A stretch of 64,000 nucleotides of DNA from Streptomyces sp. P3 (lineage in GTDB: Bacteria; Actinomycetota; Actinomycetes; Streptomycetales; Streptomycetaceae), in the NCBI GenBank assembly GCA_016893485.2, contig JAFEKX020000001.1, positions 5,084,001 to 5,148,000 of the forward strand. The letters run 5' to 3'. The first letter of the stretch is position 1. Each line of letters begins with the position of its first letter. This document shows, one piece after another, positions 31,466-39,810 of this stretch. The position numbers and the translations under genes are program-made. The notes below the pieces were generated by a model that worked only from the letters and a program-made list of their open reading frames with translations, was not told the origin of the DNA and searched no databases.

Positions 31466-31594
31466 AAAACGGGTGGGTGTGGCATAAAAAGTTGGCAAAG
31501 GCAAGCATTTCTGAACGTAAACCCGCAGGTGGCAAAAGGCTGTCCGAGGCCCCGCACTTGGGTGTCACCCCGGGATTCGCTAGTGTCTCGGCCC

Positions 31595-31798
31595 ATGGCA
31601 AACACCCAGGGCCCCGAGGGCAACTACGACCCCGCCGGCAGTACCCAGATGTTCCGTGCCTTCGTCGACGAGACTCCACAGGGCAGCCGCCAGCAGGCCG
31701 CGCCCACCGCCTCGGCCGGACCCCGCGTCGGCCTGATCGTCGGCGTCGTCGTCGCCGTGCTCGTCGTGGCGGCGGTGGCCTACCTGGCCTTCATGTAA
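31595..31798 (+). CDS. Small tail-anchored membrane protein
   Basis: 67 residues: a polar N-terminal half (MANTQGPEGNYDPAGSTQMF) and a single C-terminal helix (VGLIVGVVVAVLVVAAVAYL) ending FM. No signal peptide. The pattern is that of a small conserved Streptomyces membrane protein of unknown function; codon use fits the host. Confidence 0.65.
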   Translation: MANTQGPEGNYDPAGSTQMFRAFVDETPQGSRQQAAPTASAGPRVGLIVGVVVAVLVVAAVAYLAFM

Positions 31799-31847
31799 CA
31801 CCGGACGCTTTACCCGGGGCCGCTCTGCTCCGCCCGGGCGCGGTGGT

Positions 31848-32290
31848 CTACCGGGTCGGCTCCGCCGGGAACCGGTAGACCGTCGACTCGCGCACCCCGA
31901 AGCCGAGGCGCTCGTACAGGCGGTTCGCCGCGGTGCGATCGGGACGGGAAGTGAGGTCGACGGTCCGGGCGCCGGCGGCCTGCGCGATGCGCAGGGCTTC
32001 GTCGAGGAGCAGGGCGGCGATCCCCGTCCGCGGGCGGCACTGTCGACGACCACGTCTTCGACGCGCCCTCGCATCCCCGACGGCACGGGCGACATCAGCA
32101 GCGTGAGCGTGCCGACGATCGCGCCCTCGGCTCGTGCGATCAGCACGGTGTTCGTCGCGCAGGACACCAGCCGCTCGACCGCCGCACGGTCCAGCGGCGC
32201 GGCCGTCGAGGACAACTGCGGCAGCAACCGGCCGAAGGCGCCCACGAGTTCCTCGGTCGCCTCGCGCGCGACCTCCACCTGAACGTCCAT
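31848..32290 (-). CDS. GNAT-family N-acetyltransferase
   Basis: About 147 residues. Motif A region GRVEDVVVDSAARGRG contains the acetyl-CoA pyrophosphate-binding pattern, and the C-terminal part has NRLYERLGFGVRESTVYRFP. One G must be restored near 32024, converting RGRGSPP to RGRGIAALLLDEAL; the stop is then at 31848. Substrate unknown. Confidence 0.8.
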
Positions 32291-32375
32291 GGCGCGGAGC
32301 CTACCGACCGCGCCCTCGGCGCGAGAGGCTCCGCTGTAGGGGGCGTGATCCGGCGTCGGTCTTCGGCCGTGGCGT

Positions 32376-32443
32376 CGTGGCTGGTCGCACCTGCGCGGTG
32401 GAGCCGTGCATCGACACAGTCCCGCGCCCTTTGGGGCGCCCTA
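32376..32443. repeat. Streptomyces interspersed repeat, copy B
   Basis: gtggctggtcgcacctgcgcgg, then gtgcatcgacacagtcccgcgccc, ending in ttggggcgcc. It matches copies A and C and ends at the stop codon of the lipoprotein gene (32441). Confidence 0.7.
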
Positions 32444-33125
32444 GTGCCACTCCACGGATACGTCCCGCGTCTCGATGTGCATTCCCAGCGGCACGCGCCA
32501 CGCGTCCACGCATACCGTCCAGGTGGCGTTCTTGTGTGTGTTCGCCGCGATGGGGGTGGGGAGTCGCTCGGTGGACTGGATCGTCGCCCAGTCGATTCCC
32601 AGTGACCCGATGATGTGCGTGCCCAGTGTCACCGTGCCCGAACGTACCGCCGTGCCGCCGGAGTTGTGGAAGGCCAGGGTCACGTCCTCGCACCAGCGCT
32701 TGTCCGTGGCCTTGCGGGTGGGGGCGGCCCAGGTGAGGGCGGCGGGGGTGGGGGAGCCGGCGTGCGGGCAGCCGGGGTACGGGGAGCCTTCGTAGGGGCG
32801 GGAGTTGGGGTTACAGGTGGTGAAGGTGCCTTGCCGTCGGCGGAGTTGCCGGCCGGGGTGCCGAGGCGCCCGGGGTGGACGTCGGCGCCGGTGTGGGCCC
32901 CGGGCGGGAAGTGCCGCTTGCCGTGGGGGACTTCGGGGTGCCGTCCAGCGGGACCAGGGTGACGCCGCCGGTCGGGCGGGACGCCGTAGCCGATGGCCGG
33001 GGTGGGCCGACCGCCACGTAGCCGTCGCCGGTGTTTCCGCAGGCGGTCAGCGTCGCGCAGACGACGGCCGCCGACGCGCCCAGCAGGGCGCCTCGGCGGC
33101 CAGTTGTCCGTGTCGAACGAAGCAT
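32441..33125 (-). CDS. Secreted lipoprotein
   Basis: About 228 residues. The signal peptide MLRSTRTTGRRGALLGAS ends in lipobox LTAC, predicting lipidation and surface anchoring. A Pro/Thr/Ser-rich linker follows (TSRPGPTPAPTSTPGAS), then a C-terminal domain (CEDVTLAFHNSGGTAVRSGT; WTVCVDAWRVPLGMHIETRD) of immunoglobulin-like appearance. The two ends and the middle are in different frames, with shifts near 32830 and 32690. Function unknown. Confidence 0.7.
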
Positions 33126-33175
33126 CGCGCCATGGTGGCTGACGCTCCGTCAAATAGGAACCCCAGGTGCCGGGT

Positions 33176-34066
33176 TCAGTCGGAGATGAGGCCCTCGCGC
33201 AGGGTGGACAGGGTGCGCGTGCAAGGAGCCGGGAGACGTGCATCTGGGAGATGCCGACCTCCTCGCCGATCTGCGACTGGGTCATGTTGGCGAAGAAGCG
33301 CAGCATGATGATCCGGCGCTCGCGGGGCGGCAGCTTGGCGAGCAGCGGCTTCAGCGACTCGCGGTACTCCACGCCTTCCAGGGCCGTGTCCTCGTAGCCG
33401 AGGCGGTCGGCCAGGAGCCCTCGCCACCGTCGTCCTCGGGGCCGGGGAGTCGAGCGAGGACGCCGTGTACGCGTTGCCGACCGCGAGGCCGTCGACGACG
33501 TCCTCCTCGGACACGCCCAGGACCACGGCGAGTTCGGGAACGGTCGGCGACCGGTCCAGCTTCTGGGAGAGCTCGTCGCTGGCCTTCGTGAGGGCCAGCC
33601 GCAGCTCCTGGAGGCGGCGCGGGACGCGCACCGACCACGACGTGTCGCGGAAGAAGCGCTTGATCTCGCCCACGACGGTCGGCATCGCGAACGTCGGGAA
33701 CTCCACCCCGCGTTCGCAGTCGAACCGGTCGATCGCCTTGATCAGGCCGATGGTGCCGACCTGGACGATGTCCTCCATCGGCTCGTTGCGGGAGCGGAAG
33801 CGCGCGGCGGCGTACCGGACCAGCGGGAGGTTCAGCTCGATGAGGGTGTCCCGCACGTAACCACGCTCGGGGCTGTTCTCGTCGAGTGCGGCGAGCCGCA
33901 GGAAGAGGGAGCGGGACAGGGTGCGGGTGTCGATGGCTCCCGTGGTCGGGAGGGCCGGGGCCGGTACGGCGGGTACGGCCTCCAGGACCGTAACGGCGTC
34001 GAGTGCGGGCTCAGCCTCGCTCTTGGTGAGCGTGAGCACCTTCGAGCTGCCCTGGTCTGCGGACAT
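33176..34066 (-). CDS. sigN: SigB/SigF-family alternative sigma factor, SigN-like
   Basis: About 296 residues. Region 2 (LPLVRYAAARFRSRNEPMED, then IVQVGTIGLIKAIDRFD), region 3 (PTVVGEIKRFFRDTSWSVRV) and region 4 (RRIIMLRFFANMTQSQIGEE, then VGISQMHVSRLLAR) are all present. ATG 34066 follows AAAGGGGG. The frame breaks three times, near 33440 (PAP-EDDGGEG), near 33410 and near 33222 (LAR to TLSTLREGLISD). Adjacent to and on the same strand as sigF, as in S. coelicolor where the pair is sigN-sigF; the symbol rests on this order and similarity. Confidence 0.82.
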   Translation of the reverse strand: MSADQGSSKVLTLTKSEAEPALDAVTVLEAVPAVPAPALPTTGAIDTRTLSRSLFLRLAALDENSPERGYVRDTLIELNLPLVRYAAARFRSRNEPMEDIVQVGTIGLIKAIDRFDCERGVEFPTFAMPTVVGEIKRFFRDTSWSVRVPRRLQELRLALTKASDELSQKLDRSPTVPELAVVLGVSEEDVVDGLAVGNAYTASSLDSPAPRTTVARAPGRPPRLRGHGPGRRGVPRVAEAAARQAAAPRAPDHHAALLRQHDPVADRRGGRHLPDARLPAPCTRTLSTLREGLISD

Positions 34067-34203
34067 GCCACCCCCTTTGGGTCGCGGGACGGTCGCGGCG
34101 ATCGCCCCCGTCTGGGGAGCGGTGCCTTCACCTGAATACCGGAGCCGGGGCCACGGCAAACGCGCTTCCCGCAGAATGTCACATGTCGGCAACACGCTGT
34201 AGT

Positions 34204-34219
34204 GACATGTCGACATGTC
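34204..34219. promoter_or_regulatory. Perfect 16-bp palindrome upstream of sigN
   Basis: GACATGTCGACATGTC reads the same on both strands. A related gtcacatgtc lies at 34179-34188. The site is 138 bp upstream of the sigN start codon and between the two sigma genes. The bound factor is unknown. Confidence 0.5.
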
Positions 34220-34352
34220 TGTGACGAATCAGCCCTGGAAAACAGGGGTCTGACGGTTTTTCAGCGCAGAACTGTCGGAAAATGGGCGCCTGGGCGATTC
34301 GTTCGTACCGGTGACAGCTCGCTCGGGCTTTCGAACGCGTCCCGAAGTGGCG

Positions 34353-35202
34353 TTATGCCTCGATGCGGTTGGCGGAGCGGAGCCGCTGGAAGCTGCGCGC
34401 GAGGAGCCGGGAGACGTGCATCTGGGAGACGCCGAGTTCCGCGCTGATCTGCGACTGGGTGAGGTTGCTGTAGTAGCGCAGCAGGAGGATCCGCTGTTCC
34501 CGCTCGGGGAGCTGGACCAGGAGGTGGCGGACCAGGTCGCGGTGTTCCACGCCGTCCAGGGCCGGGTCCTCGTAGCCGAGCCGGTCGAGCAGCCCGGGCA
34601 GTCCGTCGCCCTCCTGGGCGGCTTCGAGCGAGGTCGCGTGGTAGGACCGTCCGGCCTCGATGCAGGACAGCACCTCGTCCTCGCCGATGCGCAGCCGTTC
34701 GGCGATCTCGGCGGTGGTGGGGGGTGCGCCCGAAGGCGGTCGTCAGGTCCTCGGTCGCGGCGTTGACCTGCACCCACAACTCGTGGAGCCGGCGCGGAAC
34801 ATGGACCGTGCGGACGTTGTCGCGGAAGTACCGCTTGATCTCACCGACGACGGTCGGCATCGCGAACGTCGGGAACTGCACGCCCCGGTCCGGGTCGAAG
34901 CGGTCGATGGCGTTGATCAGACCGATGGTGCCGACCTGGACGACGTCCTCCATCGGCTCGTTGCGGGAGCGGAAGCGGGCGGCCGCGTAGCGCACGAGCG
35001 GGAGATTCGCCTCGATGAGCGCCCCGCGCACGCGGTTGTGCTCCGGCGTGCCCGGCTGGAGTCCCTTGAGCTGACCGAAGAGCACCTGGGTGAGGGCCCG
35101 GGTGTCGGCGCCGCGGCTGCGGGGCGGAGCGGTCGGCGCCGGGGTCTGGGCGGGCGCCTCTTCCTGGGGCGGCGCTGTACTGGCCGACACGGTCAACGCC
35201 AC
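34353..35202 (-). CDS. sigF: RNA polymerase sigma factor SigF (sporulation, SigB-like)
   Basis: About 283 residues, a late-sporulation sigma factor in Streptomyces. A Pro/Ala-rich N terminus is followed by RSRGADTRALTQVLFGQLKG, region 2 (NEPMEDVVQVGTIGLINAID), region 3 (TVVGEIKRYFRDNVRTVHV) and region 4 (REQRILLLRYYSNLTQSQIS, MHVSRLLARSFQRL) ending SANRIEA. This matches SigF as I remember it. One surplus C in the run near 34725 shifts FGRTPTTAEIAERL; this is one of the few insertions seen. Start GTG 35202 has GAAGAGG close by; GTG 35190 is an alternative. Confidence 0.87.
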
Positions 35203-35312
35203 ACCTCTTCAATAGGTCAACTCATCCGTCAAAAGCGGTCATAGCATCACAAGACATGTGCACTGTGTGCAAGCACCGCCTAATACCGTGTTATGCCGTG
35301 TTGCGCAACAAA

Positions 35313-35339
35313 AGCCCCCTGCCGTGACGGCAAGGGGCT
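35313..35339 (-). terminator. Hairpin terminator after the Dabb gene
   Basis: agccccctgcc pairs with ggcaaggggct around gtgac. It follows the Dabb stop (35376) on the minus strand. Confidence 0.75.
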
Positions 35340-35375
35340 GTGCGGAGTGACCTGTTGAGGTCTTCCGGGGTGCGC

Positions 35376-35669
35376 TCAGAACTCGTAGTCGGCGATGACC
35401 CAGGTGGCGAACTCGCGCCACAGCGCGACGCCCGCCTGGTGCGCGGGGTGCTCGATGTACCGCTTCAGGGCGTCGGGGTCGTCGACCGCCGAGTTGATCG
35501 CGAAGTCGTGGGCGATGGGGCGGTCGCTGATGTTCCAGCCCAGTTCCCAGAAGCGCAGGTCGTCGATCACGTCGCCGAGCGGGCGGAAGGCCTCGACGCC
35601 CGCCACCACCCGCGGGTCGTCGCGCTCGACACCCTCGTCGAGCTTGAAGAGGACGAGGTGGCGGATCAT
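35376..35669 (-). CDS. Dabb (stress-responsive A/B barrel) domain protein
   Basis: 97 residues: MIRHLVLFKLDEGVERDDPR at the start, RFWELGWNISDRPIAHDFAI in the middle, and HPAHQAGVALWREFATW near the end. This is a dimeric alpha/beta-barrel fold shared with small enzymes and stress proteins. Intact, with AGGAG upstream of ATG 35669. Function not defined. Confidence 0.85.
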   Translation of the reverse strand: MIRHLVLFKLDEGVERDDPRVVAGVEAFRPLGDVIDDLRFWELGWNISDRPIAHDFAINSAVDDPDALKRYIEHPAHQAGVALWREFATWVIADYEF

Positions 35670-35694
35670 CTGCGGGCTCCTGTTGGGTAGTTGG

Positions 35695-35871
35695 CTACTT
35701 CGCCCCGTCGGCCAGCCAGGTCATGAAGTCGCCGACGGCCTTCGCGGCGTCCGATATGCCCTCGAAGCCTATCTGGACGTAGTCGGCAGCCTTGGACGGG
35801 TCCGTGATGATCACGTACAGCGCGAAGACCACGAGCAAATAGACGGCGATCTTCTTCGCGTTCACCGCCAT
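35695..35871 (-). CDS. Conserved-looking 58-residue membrane protein
   Basis: ATG 35871 to TAG 35695. MAVNAKKIAVYLLVVFALYV gives a single N-terminal helix. A short soluble part follows (ADYVQIGFEGISDAAKAVGD, FMTWLADGAK). Good third-position G/C and a GGGAGG before the start support it as a real gene. It lies 25 bp upstream of the Dabb gene and may be co-transcribed. Function unknown. Confidence 0.7.
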   Translation of the reverse strand: MAVNAKKIAVYLLVVFALYVIITDPSKAADYVQIGFEGISDAAKAVGDFMTWLADGAK

Positions 35872-35959
35872 CGCGGCCTCCCCTGTGAATGCGCCCCCAC
35901 GGGCCCCTGTTGCCGGCGGTGAGTGTAACCTTCACGGCCCCCGGATGGATCAACGCACG

Positions 35960-35987
35960 AAGGACCCCGTCTTTCGACGGGGCCCTT
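35960..35987 (-). terminator. Hairpin terminator after tRNA-Ser(CGA)
   Basis: aaggaccccgtc and gacggggccctt pair around tttc, immediately downstream of the tRNA on the minus strand. Confidence 0.85.
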
Positions 35988-35993
35988 CAGAAG

Positions 35994-36078
35994 CGGTAGC
36001 GGAGGGATTTGAACCCTCGGTGACTTGCGCCACACTCGCTTTCGAGGCGAGCTCCTTCGGCCGCTCGGACACGCTACC
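35994..36078 (-). tRNA. tRNA-Ser (anticodon CGA)
   Basis: Class II tRNA of 85 nt on the minus strand. Acceptor GGTAGCG/CGCTACC with discriminator G. The anticodon loop CTCGAAA lies within GCTCGC...GCGAGT. The T arm is GAGGGTTCAAATCCCTC. Confidence 0.95.
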
Positions 36079-36144
36079 GAGAGAGACCTTACAACAAGGT
36101 GGGGCGTGGTTTGAAATCGGTATCGGGGCCCACCGCCGACACCC

Positions 36145-36576
36145 CTACCGGTCGCGGAAGAACTCCGTGAGCAGGAGGGCGCATTCGTCCGCGAGGACGT
36201 CCCCGATCACCTCGGGGCGGTGGTTGAGCCGCCGGTCCCGGACCACGTCGAAGAGCGAGCCGGCCGCGCCCGCCTTCTCGTCGCGGGCACCGTAGACGAC
36301 CCGGTCCACCCGGGACTGCACCAGCGCGCCCGCGCACATCGTGCAGGGTTCGAGGGTGACGACGAGGGTGCAGCCGGACAGCCGCCACTCCCCGAGGAGG
36401 GCGGCGGCCCGTCGGAGCGCGAGGACCTCGGCGTGCGCCGTCGGATCGCCGGTGGCCTCGCGTTCGTTGTGCCCGGCGGCGAGCACGGTCGTACCGTCCG
36501 CGGACAGCACGACCGCGCCGACCGGGACGTCACCGCCCCGGGCGGCCGCCGCGGCCTCGTCCAGGGCGAGCCGCAT
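36145..36576 (-). CDS. tadA: tRNA adenosine(34) deaminase TadA
   Basis: Deaminates A34 to inosine in tRNA-Arg(ACG), which is encoded at 12037. The zinc site is visible: TAHAEV (His and catalytic Glu) and PCTMCAGAL (two Cys). The C-terminal LNHRPEVIGDVLADEC is typical. The frame is open upstream; ATG 36576 begins MRLALDEA, but family members usually have about 15 more residues (here DPVRDRWRAA), so the start may lie nearer 36620. It follows the associated gene at 36632 directly. Confidence 0.9.
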   Translation of the reverse strand: MRLALDEAAAAARGGDVPVGAVVLSADGTTVLAAGHNEREATGDPTAHAEVLALRRAAALLGEWRLSGCTLVVTLEPCTMCAGALVQSRVDRVVYGARDEKAGAAGSLFDVVRDRRLNHRPEVIGDVLADECALLLTEFFRDR

Positions 36577-36631
36577 CGCCGCCCGCCAGCGGTCGCGTAC
36601 CGGGTCCGAGTCCCTTCTGTGCGTGCTGTGG

Positions 36632-37189
36632 TCAGCGGACGGTCTCCAGTACCTCCGAGGCCCCCAGGGCCTCGGCGATGGAATTGAGCGCGTCGTCGGC
36701 GTCGAGGAGCAGCAACTCCTTCTCGCCGACGCCCAGATCGTCCAGGATCTGGCTGTCACCGACGGGGCTGTGCGGAACGGCCTCGGCCGAGGTGCCGTCC
36801 TCGTCGTCGTCCTCCTCCTCGGTGTCACCGTCCTCGGTGCCGTCGAGGTCGAGCGCGTCCAGGTCGACGACGTCGTCGGCGTCCGGATCCCGTCCGAGCA
36901 GCTCGTCGGTGAGCAGGATCTCGCCGTACGAGCTGCGTGCGGCGGCAGCTGCGTCCGAGACGTAGATCCGAGGGTCGTCCTCGCCGTCGATGCGGACGAC
37001 GCCGAACCAGGCGTCCTCCTGCTCGATGAGCACCAGCACCGTGTCGTCCTCGGGCGAGGCTTCACGGGCCAGTTCGGCCAGATCCGACAGGCTCTCGACA
37101 TCGTCGAGCTCTGTGTCGCTCGCTTCCCACCCGTCTTCGGTGCGCGCGAGCAGTGCGGCGAAGTACACCGTGACTCTCCCACTGGTCAT
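36632..37189 (-). CDS. tRNA adenosine deaminase-associated protein
   Basis: 185 residues, intact. VTVYFAALLARTEDGWEASD opens a conserved domain that continues to YVSDAAAAARSSYGEILLTD. An Asp/Glu-rich stretch (TEDGDTEEEDDDEDG) follows, then DSQILDDLGVGEKELLLLDA. This protein is regularly found next to tadA in actinobacteria, but its role is not established. The start may be internal, at the GTG before YFAALL. Confidence 0.85.
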   Translation of the reverse strand: MTSGRVTVYFAALLARTEDGWEASDTELDDVESLSDLAELAREASPEDDTVLVLIEQEDAWFGVVRIDGEDDPRIYVSDAAAAARSSYGEILLTDELLGRDPDADDVVDLDALDLDGTEDGDTEEEDDDEDGTSAEAVPHSPVGDSQILDDLGVGEKELLLLDADDALNSIAEALGASEVLETVR

Positions 37190-37410
37190 AGGTGTGCCGG
37201 TTGGGGGTCCCCCGGCGGAGGGTGCGGGCGGGGAGAGCTCGTGCTCCGAGCCCCACCCACTCGGAATCGTGGCAGAAACAAGGCGATCAGGGGACGTCTT
37301 CGGCTCCCTGTGTCCGCCCGTTTTGATCGACCACCAGCGGGATCGTACGCGGCGATCGCCTTACACACGCACCCGGTTGGCCTGACAAGCCGCTGTGAGA
37401 CAGGCCTCGA

Positions 37411-37665
37411 CTACCAGCGGAACGTGCGCATACGCATGGCGTGGCGCAGCCGCGCGGTCTTGACGCGGCGGGGCTGGACCCGGTCGCGCAGCTCGCGGGC
37501 CTCGGTCAGCTCGCGCAGGAACTGGGCCCGGCGCCGCCTGCGCTCGGCCTCGGTCTCCCGGCTCGCTTCCCGGTCCGTACCCCGGTCGGTACCCCGGTCC
37601 GTACCCCGGTCGTCCGACCGGCTCTTCGACTTCGACGTGTCCCCTCGGGACTCACGGTCAGGCAT
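37411..37665 (-). CDS. Small basic conserved protein
   Basis: 84 residues: MPDRESRGDTSKSKSRSDDR, a DRGT repeat (three copies), then a basic helix-rich part RRAQFLRELTEARELRDRVQ and an end reading HAMRMRTFRW. The C-terminal half resembles a small conserved protein found beside upp in Streptomyces. The DRGT copies vary by a 12-bp unit. Function unknown. Confidence 0.65.
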   Translation of the reverse strand: MPDRESRGDTSKSKSRSDDRGTDRGTDRGTDREASRETEAERRRRRAQFLRELTEARELRDRVQPRRVKTARLRHAMRMRTFRW

Positions 37666-37792
37666 CGGTTCACCACCCCGTTCCGTCCCTCCCACTTTCC
37701 CCGGACGGGCGGTTTGATGCCACCGCGGGCCGGATCGGGGCCGGTGGGAGTGCGGACCGCGGCAGCCGCGGGGCCCGGCTACTGTTGTGGAC

Positions 37793-38426
37793 ATGCGTCT
37801 CCACGTCGTCGACCACCCCTGGTCGCCCACAAGCTCACCACGCTGCGCGACCGGCGCACCGACTCCGCGACCTTCCGCCGTCTCGCCGACGAGCTGGTCA
37901 CCCTGCTCGCCTACGAGGCCACGCGCGACGTGCGCACCGAACAGGTCGACATCGTCACGCCGGTCTCCCCGACCACCGGCGTCAAGCTGTCCTACCCGCG
38001 CCCGCTGGTCGTGCCGATCCTGCGGGCCGGCCTCGGCATGCTGGACGGCATGGTCCGGTTGCTGCCGACCGCCGAGGTGGGCTTCATGGGCATGGTGCGC
38101 GACGAGGAGACGCTCCAGGCGTCCACGTACGCCACGCGCATGCCGGAGGACCTCTCCGGCCGCCAGGTGTACGTCCTCGACCCGATGCTGGCCACCGGCG
38201 GCACCCTGGTCGCCGCGATCCGCGAGCTGATCAAGCGCGGCGCTGACGACGTGACGGCCGTGGTGCTGCTCGCGGCCCCGAGGGCGTCGAGGTGATGGAA
38301 CGCGACCTGGCGGGGACCCCGGTGACGGTCGTGACGGCCTCGGTCGACGAGCGCCTGAACGAGCACGGCTACATCGTCCCGGGCCTGGGCGACGCGGGCG
38401 ACCGCCTCTACGGCGCGGCCGAGTAG
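37793..38426 (+). CDS. upp: Uracil phosphoribosyltransferase
   Basis: Pyrimidine salvage: uracil plus PRPP gives UMP. About 211 residues. Start MRLHVVDHP; conserved PRPLVVPILRAGLGMLDGM, MVRDEETLQAS, and the PRPP loop VLDPMLATGGT; the uracil-binding end is LNEHGYIVPGLGDAGDRLYG. Two C losses, near 37817 (HP-LVAHKLTTLRD) and 38278 (LLAAP-EGVEVMERDL), break an otherwise textbook sequence in a conserved enzyme. That argues strongly for sequencing error. Confidence 0.92.
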
Positions 38427-38434
38427 GACCTTTT

Positions 38435-38486
38435 CAACACCCGATTCCCGTACGGCTCTTACCTGCCGGACGGGGATCGGGTGTTG
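38435..38486. terminator. Bidirectional hairpin terminator
   Basis: caacacccgat (38435-38445) pairs with atcgggtgttg (38476-38486), and cccgt with acggg inside. It sits between the convergent upp and LytR_C genes. Confidence 0.8.
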
Positions 38487-38535
38487 TCGTAGGACCGCTT
38501 GCTACGGCTGCTCCCGTACCGCCGCTCTCGTACGG

Positions 38536-39178
38536 CTACGAGCACGCCTTCGGTGACGCGCTCGCCGTCGGCACGGGGCCGGTCAGCGCGGCCAGGGCCT
38601 TGTCGGCGGCGGCCTTCGCGGTGAGGTTCTTGAAGGCGGTGCCGATGACGAGGTCGACCGCGGTGCCCTTGCGGGTGGCCTCGGTGCGGCGCTCGGCGCC
38701 GGTGAGCTGGGTGGCGAGGACGGGCAGCGAGGTGTCGAGGGCGGAGGCGGGGCCGAGCAGGACGCCGGTGCCCTTGACCTTCTTGTCCCACTGCGCGGAC
38801 GCGTTGCCCACGTCGCCGATCTTGAAGCCGCGCTTCTTGAGTTCGTCGGCGGTCGACTTGGCGAGGCCGCTGCGGGGCGTGGCGTTGTAGACGTTCACGG
38901 TGATCTGGGCCGGCTTCGGCACGGCGGAGTCGGCGGTGGGCGAGGGGCTCGCCTTGGAGGCGCAGGCGGCCTTGGAACCGGCTGCCGCCGCCTGCTTGCC
39001 GCCACCGGTGAAGACGTCGATGAGCTGCAACGTGCCCCACCCGCCCACACCCAGTACGGCGACGGAGGCGACCACCATGAGGACGAGCCGTCCGCGGCGC
39101 CGCGGACGGCGCATGCGCGGGTATTTGTCCCCGTGATCCGGTACTGGCCGCCCATGCCTGGGGAGTCAGCATGCTCAT
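38536..39178 (-). CDS. Membrane-anchored LytR C-terminal domain protein
   Basis: About 213 residues. Restored N terminus MSMLTPPGMGGQYRITGDKY is followed by an Arg-rich stretch and one helix (LVLMVVASVAVLGVGGWGTL). A Ser/Ala linker and the LytR_C domain follow (ITVNVYNATPRSGLAKSTAD, ELKKRGFKIGDVGNA, DLVIGTAFKNLTAKAA). Such domains are found in cell-wall polymer attachment proteins; this one lacks the LCP enzyme. Two repairs near 39160 and 39128 are needed. Start ATG 39178. Confidence 0.78.
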
Positions 39179-39296
39179 GAGCGCAGCGTAGTGCGCCTGG
39201 GCGGCGATGCCTACTAGATGATCATTCGACAGCGCCGAGACCAACCCGAAAGGACGAACCCAGGGGTCAGCCCCGGCGGGTGAGCCGAAGGGGCGC

Positions 39297-39363
39297 GCCT
39301 GTGTCGGGAGATCGAGCGCGCGGAGGCCCGAAGGGGCGAGCACGGTCGGGCTCTGACACAGGC
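39297..39363. repeat. Inverted repeat in the 39179-39408 intergenic gap
   Basis: gcctgtgtc (39297-39305) and gacacaggc (39355-39363) are perfect 9-bp inverted repeats enclosing 49 bases. No gene is visible in the gap. Confidence 0.45.
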
Positions 39364-39408
39364 TTTGACGCCCCGGAGGCGAACCGAGCCTCAAAAAAGG
39401 GGCGCGGC

Positions 39409-39705
39409 TCAGTCCAGCTCGAGGACGCGCGCGTGGAGCACCTGGCGCTGCTGAAGTGCCGCGCGGACCGCGCGGTGCAGGCCGTCCTCCAGGTACAGGT
39501 CGCCCTGCCACTTCACGACGTGCGCGAAGAGGTCGCCGTAGAAGGTCGAGTCCTCGGCGAGGAGCGTTTCCAGGTCGAGCTGGCCCTTGGTCGTCACGAG
39601 CTGATCGAGGCGGACCGGGCGCGGCGCGACATCCGCCCACTGCCGGGTGCTCTCCCGGCCGTGGTCGGGGTACGGCCGGCCGTTTCCGATGCGCTTGAAG
39701 ATCAC
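39409..39705 (-). CDS. Small ParB/antitoxin-like conserved protein
   Basis: 98 residues, intact, starting MIFKRIGNGRPYPDHGREST. The segment WQGDLYLEDGLHRAVRAALQ with QRQVLHARVLEL resembles the DGHHR-type core of ParB/sulfiredoxin-fold proteins. Homologues I remember are sometimes named VapB-type antitoxins, but no toxin gene is adjacent. It is divergent from the HerA-like ATPase gene. Function unknown. Confidence 0.65.
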   Translation of the reverse strand: MIFKRIGNGRPYPDHGRESTRQWADVAPRPVRLDQLVTTKGQLDLETLLAEDSTFYGDLFAHVVKWQGDLYLEDGLHRAVRAALQQRQVLHARVLELD

Positions 39706-39810
39706 ACGGAAAGCCTACCGGTCATGACGTTCCGGGCGCAGCCATGGAGGCGGAGTGCGACGCTGGAAAAGATGCCGTAAAGGTGGGCAAAACGGGAACA
39801 GGGGCCTGAT

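Noticed and set aside
29113..31623. MarR-exporter fusion protein
   Set aside because: The exporter has its own ATG with ribosome site at 30851 in another frame; the fusion arises from a missing G near 30797.
37793..38426. upp as a pseudogene
   Set aside because: Both breaks are single C losses in runs and every catalytic motif is intact, so error is more likely than decay.
39409..39705. Toxin-antitoxin locus
   Set aside because: The protein looks ParB/antitoxin-like but no toxin gene is adjacent; the neighbour is a HerA-like ATPase on the other strand.
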